This document shows, piece by piece, positions 1-10,456 of a DNA stretch of 64,000 bases. Position 1 is the first letter of the stretch. Each line of letters begins with the position of its first letter. The notes under the pieces are model-generated. The model was given only the letters and a program-made list of their open reading frames with translations, searched no databases and was not told the DNA's origin. The position numbers and the translations under genes are program-made. This stretch comes from Mnemiopsis leidyi (taxonomy: Eukaryota; Ctenophora; Tentaculata; Lobata; Bolinopsidae): positions 83,979 through 147,978 of the forward strand of contig JH154988.1 in assembly GCA_000226015.1 (NCBI GenBank). The letters are read 5' to 3'.

Positions 1-2655
1 CCGATGATATGCAATATATTATGTTCACTTACTTTTTATACTGCCTGTGTGCACTCTAAAGTCTTTATTCCTTCTCCGTGCAAGTTACTTGGTCTATTCG
101 CTTGTAACAACACGTTAAGAACGGAAAACCAGCGACCATATTTAGTCTTTACCTTAAAACTTGACCAGCGACCCATCTTTGACTTAAACCTTTTTCCCTA
201 GCCGATCAGCGCTCTATATATTAACGTTAGTCTACCAGCAGACTCCACATCTACCTCTAAGTTCCCTCCTTCCCTACAGCTCACAATCTCCCTTAACAAT
301 CCTGTCCTGCAGCCAGGCAACCGACCGCTTCCTCCTCCGCTAACTACCTTATTGCAGACATATTAGCCGGCAGTTGGGCTAATCTTTACCTGCGTGTTCC
401 TGCTGTATTGCCGTCCTTGTAATACAACAATCTTGTACCGAACTTGCGTAATTGTAGTGCGCGTGTGTGTGTTTGTGCGTGCCTGTAGTAGTACTAATAC
501 CGTCAGTCCTCTTTAGATTTGACTCTTAATCTTATTGTGTTTGTCTGGCCATGCTTGTCAGGCGTCTGTTCTGTTTTGTCGGTATTGTACCCTAGATTTA
601 TATTTGGGTGGTGTGGTGGGTTTTCCTCTTTATATGAACATGAACATGATTACTATAATTGTTTTTAGTCAAACTTAATTTGCAAACAACTGTATCCAGT
701 CAATACGCACACGGCCAATGATTCAATGTATTCCACTATACCTACCAAACCTTAGAAACTTCCTCGTCAAATACTAAATTTCAGTTGTTGACCTAGCCTT
801 TAACGTCACTTAACATACCATACTCTTACTCAAATACTCAACGTAGCTCCCAGATAAATTTAACTAATCTAATCAACACATACACACTTTAATTGTTTCT
901 CAACATGTATTCCTTCTGCACCTCCGCTCTGCATGGTCACCACAGTTGTACAACAAATTTTCCGGTTGCTTTCACCCCAAGTTTCCCGTCTGTCTTGCTC
1001 AAATATCTTACCAGTCAAGTTGTCATGCTATCAAATGAGTGAGGTGTCGAGAGATGGTCCGGAGACAAACTCTGCTGTTGTAAAATCTCCAAACCAAATT
1101 ATTCGCTTTATTAGATCTGTCAGTCAGGTGGCTAGCTTACAAGCTTTAATCTTGCTTAAATGATTATAAACCGTTGACCTGTATATGTTTTATATCATCA
1201 AGCAAATGCAGTCACGATATTTTGCCATTTGGCAGTATTTAAGAAACCCGTCACTTTTATGTCATGGTATAGTCTGATTATTTAGCGTCTGTGTTGAAAC
1301 TGCAAGTGACAATCTTGCAGGGACGTTAAACACCCATATCTGCATCTTATCATCCACGATGGTTTTAAATTATAGCGTTATGTGATATGTTAATCTCCAG
1401 AGTTCAGATCCCCCTGTTGTTATTAAATCAAGAATCGAGAACAGAAATGATAGTCATGAAAGATGGTCACAAGAATTTAATTTTATGGAACCATCGAGCT
1501 TGAATCATTCAATTCAGGAGTAACCAAACACAGCGATAATTACGAATTTCATTAGGAACTTCGGATCTTCCGTTTGCCTCCGAAATATTGCTCACACATT
1601 CAGGAAAGAAACCTTCCACCTGAATTCTTGAGCACCTTCTGCCACGTTACTCAGCGCACGTGTCACATTCTCACGTGAGTACCTGCATTTTCCATCTGTT
1701 ACCATGACAACAAGTGCACGTTTTTTGTGAAGAGGTAATCCCATCTTTTGTTAAGAATAAGACCGGTGTTGTATCAGTCACCTGCCGCTGCTTTTATTGG
1801 TCCCTTGCTCACTAGACATTGACAAGCCCAACCCTGCCTTCCCATAGTCAAATAATCAGACAACCACGATAATTTTAAGATCGTTTATTCGAATTAACTC
1901 TAAATTTGGACACAGAAAATGGATAAATGAGAAGCCATCACTTAACCTGCAGCGCTGACTTGCAGGGCCTGTAGAATGTCACAGGAGCAAGTGCCGTAGA
2001 TTTAGAGTGCCCTAATGGTAATGGGTCTGTTAAGGTCGGATATGGGGTGCCATGTTAATGACGACCGGGTATTACCTGCGGTCAGATGTTAAGTGATTAC
2101 AGGTCCTCCCCCACCGGAACTGCCGCTAACAAAGAAAGAAGCTGACAATAGTATCGGGACATCGGACAACCACCCAGCTCATCTCATTCATCTGCTCTTA
2201 ACAAAACCTCGTAGTGACGTGAACCTCCTGCCGTGTACGTCGCGAGATTATTTGGAATACTGCCGTGTGTAATTTACTTGTCTTTATTGGGAATTTCCCT
2301 CAACAAAGCACCCCGTCCGGTTTAATGTGTCTTTATAAGAGTTAGAGATCCAGGGCGGAGTACACCTGTTTCCGAGATCATGTAACTAAACCAGTTTTCT
2401 TTATACTCCCATCCTGGATCAGTACACTTTACCTCCCTGATCATCACACACACGCTATCTCTATTGGTTGAGGTATACCTAATTAAGTGATTAGATGTAG
2501 CGTATATTTCTATCTAGCGATCGGCGATGAGCTAAAAACTGTGTTCACGTGTGGACAGTACCCGTAGCCCTGTATATAATACTCATCCCACCGTTTGAAA
2601 AATGATCTCCGCGCCCGATGCAGGGTGTACTGGTTAGCGTATTAGAGCGAGGCAA
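1..2655. other. Intergenic stretch, no gene recognised
   Basis: Both strands carry only short open frames (up to about 76 codons) with no recognisable domain and no convincing splice-linked exon chain. The sequence is AT-rich with some TG-rich runs near 457-485. It may hold the 5' regulatory region of the Rab-type gene that follows. Confidence 0.6.
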
Positions 2656-2661
2656 ATGCCC

Positions 2662-2671
2662 ATATATATAT
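2662..2671 (+). promoter_or_regulatory. TATA-like box upstream of the 2775 open frame
   Basis: The sequence CATATATATATCGCC lies about 110 bases before the first ATG (2775) of a long open frame, a spacing that fits a TATA box plus a short 5' UTR. The window is AT-rich, so a chance match is possible. Confidence 0.4.
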
Positions 2672-2774
2672 CGCCGCTCCATTTTACCGACGAATCTTTT
2701 GCTGGGAGTTTGAGTTGCTGCTGTTAAACGTTTGCGTAGCGATTTGTGCTGCGTGCAGGAACTGCAGAAGTTCT

Positions 2775-3452
2775 ATGTTGGAGTTTACAGGATATCCTGG
2801 AGATATGTATCCTGCTCCGCGCCGGTTGTCATGGCAACATGATTCCGATAGCAACGGTGTTCAAGCCAAGGATTTTTCGAGGTTTCTTGACGTCAAGACA
2901 GAAGAAAAGTTGTGGAAAAGTCTAGAAGATCTTACGAAACCCAACCACAACACCTCCGGACCAGACAAGTCATTCAGATCACTGAAGTGTCATCGGAAGA
3001 AAAGATCAGCGACTAAGAACTTGTGCAGACAACAAGCATTCGTCTTTCCCTCCCAAGAGAACCTATCCTTGGGAACAGGATCGTCAGACCTGAAGGCGAG
3101 ATCCCTGGTGCTGACTGGACGTACGAAGAGAGTGGTGGTTAGTAGGAACCAGCCGATCACCAACAGTAGTCCCCATCTCTACCAGCAGTCTTACAGTCCG
3201 GAGTTGTACGGGAGTAACTATTCTGTACGCAGCTCCAACAGCGTTAGTTATCTCAATTTGTGGTCTTTAGTTTTAGGGATTTTTCGAGTACTTCAGCCTA
3301 GGGAAATTGGTCATTGTCCGTCTTCTTTGACAGATTCCTGGCTTGAAAAGGATCCGTTCTTTTCTAGAAAAGAATCCATTCCTCAAGGGCATTTTTTGCA
3401 CTTATTCATGAGCCTGGACGCAGTAAACAACGGAAACAGAACGGCAAATTAA
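2775..3452 (+). CDS. Possible 5' exon, unknown basic/serine-rich protein (maybe N-terminus of the Rab gene)
   Basis: An open frame of about 225 codons starts at ATG 2775 and ends at TAA 3450-3452. It follows the TATA-like box and precedes the Rab exons on the same strand. The first 170 residues are hydrophilic, with Lys/Arg clusters (KCHRKKRSATK) and many Ser and Asn. The last 50 residues look less protein-like and could be intron read-through. No family is recognised. Large Rabs such as RASEF, CRACR2A and Rab44 have long N-terminal extensions, so this may be the extension here, but I see no EF-hand and could not identify a clear donor joining it to the exon at 4985. It could also be a separate gene. 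Confidence 0.4.
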   Translation: MLEFTGYPGDMYPAPRRLSWQHDSDSNGVQAKDFSRFLDVKTEEKLWKSLEDLTKPNHNTSGPDKSFRSLKCHRKKRSATKNLCRQQAFVFPSQENLSLGTGSSDLKARSLVLTGRTKRVVVSRNQPITNSSPHLYQQSYSPELYGSNYSVRSSNSVSYLNLWSLVLGIFRVLQPREIGHCPSSLTDSWLEKDPFFSRKESIPQGHFLHLFMSLDAVNNGNRTAN

Positions 3453-3789
3453 TTTTTCCCGACCTGAAACGTTTCACTGCCATCACGCTGTTATCTATGT
3501 TGAAAGAGCAGTCGTAAATTAGTAGAGAAATGTTCTTTAAATAGTAGAATGAATTTATGTGCGAAATGTCACGGTGCAGCAATGATTATGAATAAGATCT
3601 TGAAATAATAGAATAAATGTGGGAAAAACAGACTTACTTTTTCCACCTAACACACGCCAGTTTGATTTGAGCAGACGAATAAATTAATTAACTTAAATCG
3701 CTCTCTACTCCTTGTAGTCCTCTCTACGATGTTAATCAAGTCGATAGAATGCTGGCCCGTGCAGCTTGCACAATGCACCGTTTCTTTCA

Positions 3790-4010
3790 ACCTGTCCCTC
3801 ACTTGTCCCTAACTTGTCCCTAACTTGTCCCTAACTTGTCCCACACTTATCCCTAACTTATCCCTAACTCGTCCCTTTCTCGTCCCTAACTCATCCTTAA
3901 CTTGTCCCTTACTTGTCCCTAACTTATCCCTAACTTGTCCCTTACTTGTCCCACACTTGTCCCACACTTGTCCCTTACTTGTCCCTAACATATCCCTAAT
4001 CAGTCTGTCA
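3790..4010. repeat. Minisatellite of about 11-bp units (CTTGTCCCTAA)
   Basis: About 19 imperfect tandem copies of CTTGTCCCTAA fill this stretch. Translation in either direction gives only low-complexity peptides (SLTCP / DKLGTSKGQV). Each unit includes CCCTAA, the metazoan telomere hexamer, but the 11-bp period is not telomeric. Confidence 0.85.
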
Positions 4011-4539
4011 AATCGTCCTCTAGCCTGGTCTATTTTCGTCGTTACCACTCTGAATGTGAGTATAGGTCGACTCGTACTGTGGAAATTGTAATAAGTAGCA
4101 TTTATGTGTCCAAGTGAGAGCCCCCTGTGTGAGTGTCCGTGTGTGTCACCGTCATATATACCGGCATTTGTTGAGTGGTAAACGCTCAGAAGTCAGCTTG
4201 CTCATTAATTTCTACTTGTCATCATCATCTGAATCCACATTTACTTACTTGCTTCCCCTGATAATTTTATTTGCGGCGCTTGCGGTTTTGTGCTCTTCCT
4301 ACAAATTCGTGAACTGAAACATTTACTTGGGATTACTTTATTGAGCTTACCTTAATTTTCGTATTATCGTACTTGATAATGATTTGTTAAAGGATTTTAA
4401 TACCATCACAACTAGGGTTCACTGGTGTTTTATGCACCTGCTATTTTCGGTAATGTGACTTTCAATAACGTCCTGTTGCTTAAAATACTGCGGTATGGGA
4501 CCTGAGGCCCCAAAACCTGAACAACCTGAAAAGGTAATT

Positions 4540-4615
4540 TCCCATGTCATAATCATGTCATAATAATGTCATAATTATGTCATAATCATGTCATATTCAT
4601 GTCATAATCATGAGA
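4540..4615. repeat. Short tandem repeat of about 12 bp (ATCATGTCATAA)
   Basis: Six or so imperfect units of ATGTCATAATC follow each other, in the non-coding stretch between the 2775-3452 frame and the first Rab exon. The rest of 3453-4984 shows no exon I can recognise. Confidence 0.75.
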
Positions 4616-4984
4616 TTTCCAATGTGATATTGTGATAATCCAAACATCAAATTTTAGAGGGTGGTCGTGGGTGTCTCTTACAATATTGTTATTGACATCC
4701 CTCTCCCATTTTACTTGTCTAACTTGTTGTACGTGACTTTTGTTGTCACTCAATTCAGCGTCGAACTAGCAGCTGTCACTGCAATTTCAGTCGCCATATT
4801 TACCTTTTAGTTTTGACTTGTGCTCTTAGTTCTCTAGTTTATTGTCACCGTTATCCACTGGGGTTGCACTTCTAATTTATTCCGCTCCCCAATTGCTTTT
4901 CCCTCTCTAAAACCAAAAAATATTCACATTCAGCCCCCAAAAAGGGGTTAACCTGCAGCCCCCCTAAATAACCCCATATTTCAG

Positions 4985-6915
4985 GAGACGCCTCAACTTG
5001 GACCCCACAAAGTAATCCTTGTCGGAGACAGTGGTGTCGGTAAAAGCAGCTTCATGCTCCGACTTTGTGACGATGCTTTTAACGAGAAGATGAACCCTAG
5101 TTTCGGTAAGACATACTTCTAAGCTTCTCACCGGTTACAATTTTGAAGTGTCTTCAACGATTATAGATGTATTCAAAACCAGTGAAGCATTGTAAACCAG
5201 TGAGGTATGGCATGCCTTTTCTTCACTTAGGGAGATTATTGTGACTTTCTACGTAACACGTGTAGGAAGTATGGCACATAACCCTAGTTTTCTTGGCAGG
5301 TTTAGATTTCAAAACATAACCCTAGTTTTCTTGGCAGGTTTAGATTTCAAAACTAAAGTGATATCAGTGAACGGACAGGAAGAAAATATCCAGATATGGG
5401 ATACGGCAGGCCAGGAGCGGTTCAGGTCTATTACTCAGAGTTATTTCAGAAAAGTGAGTGGTTTGCTTTTGGTAGTGCTGAGTAATGGTTGCTCATGGTC
5501 AGGGCTCAACGCTCGGTAGATGAAATCTTCTTCACGTGACCAATCACCATGAGAAGCGATATAATAAATTAATAATCTCAAATTTCTGGGTAATAATAAT
5601 ATCACTTATCGAACATGCTCAATAGTATGTGTTATATCGTGGTTCATCCTCAGGTGGACGGTATAATTCTTGTGTACGACATTACTCACGAGGAGTCTTT
5701 TCTGAACCTCCAAAACTGGGTAACCTGCATTCAGGTAAATGCTTAAATGGATAACTTCTGTTACCTTGGTAACGATCGTGATTTTAGTAAGGGGTCGTTC
5801 ACATATGACGTTTGCTGCTTATACCATATACAATTTTACCTTGTCTTACATGAATTTCACTTAAAAATTGTCCTTCTTACATTTAAAATTTTGATCAAAA
5901 TCATGAAAAATTAATAAAAATTTGAGATTTTTGTTGACACCATTATTGGCCAAACCCCACTCCCCCTTTCAGCCTTGTCATCAATCGTCATCATTTGGAA
6001 ACCCCCTCCCCCTAGGAGATGACAACATATGTGAACGACCCCTAACTATTGTAAAAATGATAATTACAGCTTTATGATAATATGACCTGTCTATGTGGCT
6101 GATTTCACCCTGAACTTCATCTCTCTAATCACCAGGAGTCAGGGCAGCTTTCAGCGCCAATGACGATTATCGGAAACAAGCTGGATCTAGAACATCTGCG
6201 GTGTGTGTCTAGAGAAATGGCAACTGAGTTAGCCAATGTCAGTACTCGGTTTAATATTTTGTTATCTTCTGAAGTGTGTTTACCTCTTTATAAAACCATC
6301 AGAGCAAACTGATTAATTTTAGTAATAGTTTTGAGATGAGTAGTCAGAGGGAGTCTTTGCAATATCCCTCCCCTAAATAGCTGTTTTCTCCCTCAGTTTT
6401 ACGAAGCAGACTTTGTGGAAGTCAGCGCCAAAGATGGCAGAAACATCAATCAGCTTGGTTACGATCTTGTCAGGTAATTATATACAAATTGCCGCTTCAT
6501 TCTGAAAATAATCGTTCCACCGAAATCATGAATTGCCTGATTTTTTATCTTGAAGTGCTCTCGAATCGTTGACTTCGTGAAATTTCTGGACCTAACCAGT
6601 TAACCACCACTCTAGCTAACCACCACTCTCCCACCAGCAAGTTGGTAGAACGTAGAGCGGTACACTCCCGGCAAACAGCTGACAGCTCCTTCCCCGTAAC
6701 TCGTCCTCCGACGAAGGAGTACTCAGAGGCGTCTTGCTGCGTTATACTGTGACGAACACGTGTAGACATCACGTGGGGGTCACGTGTTACACTGATGCCG
6801 CCTATTCTTGTCTCCTAGCAACGAGAGAAGGTTAAGAAATCTGCTGGACGAGCGATTAATTTTATTGACAGAACAGATCGATTTGGAAAGGTTATTTGTC
6901 GGTGGATTATCGTGA
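4985..6915 (+). CDS. Rab-family small GTPase, RASEF/CRACR2A/Rab44-like, six exons of the G domain
   Basis: Exons 4985-5105, 5338-5453, 5654-5734, 6136-6237, 6397-6473 and 6819-6915 join in phase to give a complete Rab GTPase fold. G1 is GDSGVGKSS, G3 is WDTAGQERF followed by RSITQSYFRK, G4 is NKLD and G5 is SAKDG. The segment SYFRKVDGIILVYDI with EESFLNLQNW resembles large Rabs of the RASEF/CRACR2A type more than classical Rabs. Switch I reads PSFGLDFKTK, so the usual Thr is Ser. The protein ends in LERLFVGGLS with no C-terminal cysteine, so it cannot be prenylated like an ordinary Rab. The first exon begins in phase 0 after an acceptor, so a 5' part is missing from this model. Rabs of this group link calcium signals to vesicle traffic; that role is inferred. 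Confidence 0.88.
5277..5352 (+). repeat. Perfect 38-bp tandem duplication spanning a 3' splice site
   Basis: 5277-5314 and 5315-5352 are identical and both contain the acceptor TTTTCTTGGCAG plus the first codons of Rab exon 2. Using the first acceptor (AG at 5298-5299) runs into an in-frame TAA after FKT. The second acceptor (AG at 5336-5337) restores the GTPase frame. Confidence 0.9.
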
Positions 6916-7614
6916 AGATCTCTGTGAAACTTATTGAGCAACAATAGACTGAAACGACTGTAGTATATATAATTCGTGTTACCACTTTGATGCGTTTTAT
7001 TTAAATTTTATTGATTTACTTGCATATTGTGGTTGTTCATATTTGTTGAGTATTTAAAATTCTATAAGTCGATGATGTAAGCTAAAAGAACAATTGAAGA
7101 AACCCCTGGCCGTGAATCTAAATCAAATGATTTGGCACTGTCATCAAACTATACAGAAACGCCTTGGTTATATCAATTAAAATGGTAAACCTGAAAATAT
7201 ATTTTATACGGTATACGATAGAATTTAGGTAAATTAAGAGATTATGCTTTCCCGTTGTAAAGTTTATTCTGCATTCATTCATGTTTGCTTCAAGTTGTGA
7301 AGCTACTTATGTAATTGTTCAATTTTACTAATATAAATGGGAGGTTTTCCAACATTTCTTCACTGTTTATGTAACTTTAATGTGTAATTGAAGTCAATTA
7401 GATTGTTTTAAGTAATGATCAAGTTCGTTTTACGGTTACCAGTTAGGATGGGGTTAGGATGTTGGCATTTTGCCAGACAATTATCATATATAATCTTAAA
7501 CTTATTTTAATTCGGACACTCCAACAGCCACATGTTACACAAGTGTAATGGCCATTGGCCAATTACAGGAGGCCGAATGTACAATTATACATACACGCCA
7601 GTGACGGTTAAGGT

Positions 7615-7853
7615 AGTGTGTACCATACTTTTATCGCCCGAGACTTCGCTGCAATGGGCAGCTACTCATTTAACCCTCACACCCGATTTCTCGAGCATTT
7701 GACTGAGTGGACCGTGGGGCTGAATTAGATCCGACGGAATCCTTAGCTGACCATCAACGATGCTCACCCCATGGCCAGTGCAGTAGCCTGGAATCGAACT
7801 GCTAACCTTTCAATTAGCAGACAGACGATTTAACCGACTGCGCCACTGAGCCA
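7615..7853 (-). mobile_element. tRNA-derived SINE, family 1
   Basis: Read on the minus strand, the head has a pol III A box (TGGCGCAGTCGGTTA) and B box (AGCAGTTCGATTCC), followed by a body shared with 32704-32965, for example ATGGGGTGAGC, CAGCTAAGGA, AATGCTCGAGAAATCG and GTGTGAGGGTTAAAT. Two diverged copies with the same tRNA-like head and unique body define a SINE family. Confidence 0.85.
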
Positions 7854-8702
7854 TTGGATATCTAAAAGTTGAGAAAATGATAGATAATATTTTGATATAA
7901 CTGCTCGTCACCCAATACCTCAAACATGCTGAGGCCCGAAACAGACTTACTGTTTTTGAAGTCAGGGATTTGAAAAGAAGCAGGGAAAATTTCACAAATT
8001 AAGTGATCTTTACAAATCCGTAAAATATACTGATAAATAACAGGGCCCTCTTAGGCGAAAGTTTGCCTTAAGGAAACTTTTATTACCTGACGTTGTCGAG
8101 CCTGCTGACAAAGGGCGACTTAAAAACGGGCCGCAACGTGAGGCTTAACGTTTATACTTCCAAGACCACAGGAAGTCATGCGGACATAATTGTACTTGTA
8201 ACTTACATTCACATGGAAAATTTTTATACACCGTCTGAACAGAGGAGTACAACAAATTCATTTTCAGGAGTGATCTATACATGCACATACTCTTGATTGA
8301 AAAGCGTCATTTGAACTAAAGAACCATCAGCGTAATACTAATACGTATTATCAACCTCCCGTGTTACCTAGTACTGTTGACTAATTTCCGATAGCACACT
8401 CCTATACATACGTGTAAAATGTTGCTATGGCGATGTGCGCGCAATGGTCACACTCTCGCGGCTTAGCTGCAAAACATGTGCTCCTTCATAAAATAAACAA
8501 TCAATTAGAATTGCTTAGCTAAACGGATATTTTTACTGAACTTATTTCGGGTTGGATATAGAGTGCATAAATTGCTACACGGCATATTGGTACAACGGTT
8601 TTCAAAAGCCAATAACTTAAAGGAAGGGGAAAGCTGTTCTTAATCCTGTTAGTATTTTAGTTATTCAAGTCGGTTGATAATACAATTAGTAAACTCATTA
8701 GT

Positions 8703-8770
8703 CGTGTGCTGATCGGAAATTATTTATCACTCGTGCCTACGGCACTCGTGAAATAATTTCCGATAGCACA
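8703..8770. repeat. Foldback sequence with GTGTGCT / AGCACAC ends
   Basis: The left arm GTGTGCTGATCGGAAATTATTT pairs with the right arm AAATAATTTCCGATAGCACAC around a centre of CACTCGTGC-type repeats. A single right arm with the same AATTTCCGATAGCACACTCCTA sequence occurs near 8383. It looks like a small foldback transposon or its solo end. Confidence 0.7.
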
Positions 8771-9006
8771 CTCCTATTCGTTTACTAATCGTACAATAAA
8801 CTAACTCGACAGTGAATTAATAAGTGGTTTGCGAGTCTGGTTATATAGTGAAGCTGATAAATTCGTCAAATCTCTGTAAAGAAGTCCTTGGGAGGAACCA
8901 AGCAAAGATGTTAATTTAGGTCCCTCCTTAATATGGAGCCGGAGGTGCTAATCTCATTTTATGAAACCCAGAGCCGTTTCGAGGCACTGACCTAACGTCT
9001 ATGGTC

Positions 9007-9099
9007 TCAACGGGCGATGCGCGTCTAAAATTTCTTCGCCAGAAATGCGTGACAGCGCGTGATGGCCGCGACAGTAGGTTATCAACCTACAACTATGGT
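9007..9099. mobile_element. Short repeat element flanked by 16-bp direct repeats
   Basis: CTAACGTCTATGGTCT occurs immediately left (about 8991-9006) and again at about 9100-9115. The sequence between, starting CAACGGGCGATGCGCG and containing GCGTGACAGCGCGTGATGGC, recurs at 20408-20480. A long duplicated flank suggests target-site duplication by a retro-type insertion. Confidence 0.55.
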
Positions 9100-10456
9100 C
9101 TAACGTCTATGGTCTAGCTGATGGGGATTAATCTTACGGCCCACTTACTCGTGCCAGAGAGCGGACCCCAGTCTGCTGCTTGGGAGGCGCAGATGAAACC
9201 ACTACACCACCCATTCGAAGGAATCAAACGTATAATTGACTTGCGGGATACCTTGAGATCCTTTGCCAAGTGACATCTCGTAGCACATCCGTGACATCTG
9301 CCCATGAATGAATTCTGATACCATCAGATCATGTCATGTCACGAAAATACTTGCGTGCGCGCTCAAAACCTATAATATAGAAGGCAGCGTTCTCCGTCGA
9401 AATCTTTAGTAGACCTTTTAGAGAAAGTGGTTTTAACTTCCGTGAAATTGAAGATTTTGCATTATCTTCTCTTATTCATGCAGGCTACATTACACGCATG
9501 TATTGAGCAAAGTACGCACAGCAACTACAGGTAAGATAGAGAGCAGATTTAACATAAGGACCACAATCATTTTTCAAATGTACTCTAGCTCTGACACTCT
9601 CACTATCATTTCTCAAATGTACTCTTTATTATCTAGCTGGTTAAATACTCATTATACCTTATGCTCGATAAGAGACTATAGTAATATCTTATAGAGGTAA
9701 GCATTTTTTTTAAAGAAGTTAGAAATTTTTCTCAAGTGACGGCGATAAAAACTTAAAAACATTAGGAGCACTGTTAACATATGATAAAATATATCGTATA
9801 ACCAATTGAAATTTAGAAACGCTTTCAATGTCAGTCAGCATCATTAGTGATCAGTGATCAGCAAATTCGTTTATGCCCTTTCTGGTCAATGCTGCTTTTC
9901 GTTTTAATAGCGAATACAGATTAAGAAACAATAATCAAACTGCAAATCTCGATTGTGAACGGAACATAACAGGCAAAATAAAACATTTATTCTTGCATGC
10001 GTTCAGCGAATATTATGTTCTTCATAAAATTACAGAGCAGATAAACAATATTCGAAATCTGTCTGCAACCACTCAACAATTCAAACCTAAAAGTCACAAT
10101 TACAATCAAACATGTTCATTAGACTAAAAAACATCAGTCCTATTTAAAAGCTATCAGCAAGTCCTCATCTTCGACAAACGGCGAAATCAAGTACAAAAAC
10201 GGTATAAAATAAAATTAAATCGCACATAAAATATATAAAAAATCAATAAAAATCTGGCGATCACACAGAGCAACTTTCTACAACATGATTATCTTATATT
10301 GTCAGATCAAACTGTATAACTCATACATGCAATGTTATATACACGTTTGGTATATTCGCATAGGTTGGTGAAAATATTTGACACTCACACAAATATCCCA
10401 ACAATTTACTCAGACTTCATTTTGCTTAATCTATCATATTCCACTAAATTTGCTCC

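Larger units (their letters stand above)
6916..10456. other. Intergenic region with scattered repeats
   Basis: No coding exon is recognised. The stretch holds a reverse-strand SINE (7615-7853), a foldback sequence (8703-8770) and a short element with long flanking direct repeats (9007-9099). A TTTATT at about 9986 on the plus strand could be the polyadenylation signal (AATAAA) of the FKBP15 gene that ends at 10457 on the minus strand. Confidence 0.6.

Noticed and set aside
3790-4010. CRISPR-like array
   Set aside because: Units are contiguous with no spacers, and the genome is eukaryotic.
3825-4091. Open frame encoding SLTCP-type repeats
   Set aside because: Translation of an 11-bp minisatellite with no start context or homology.
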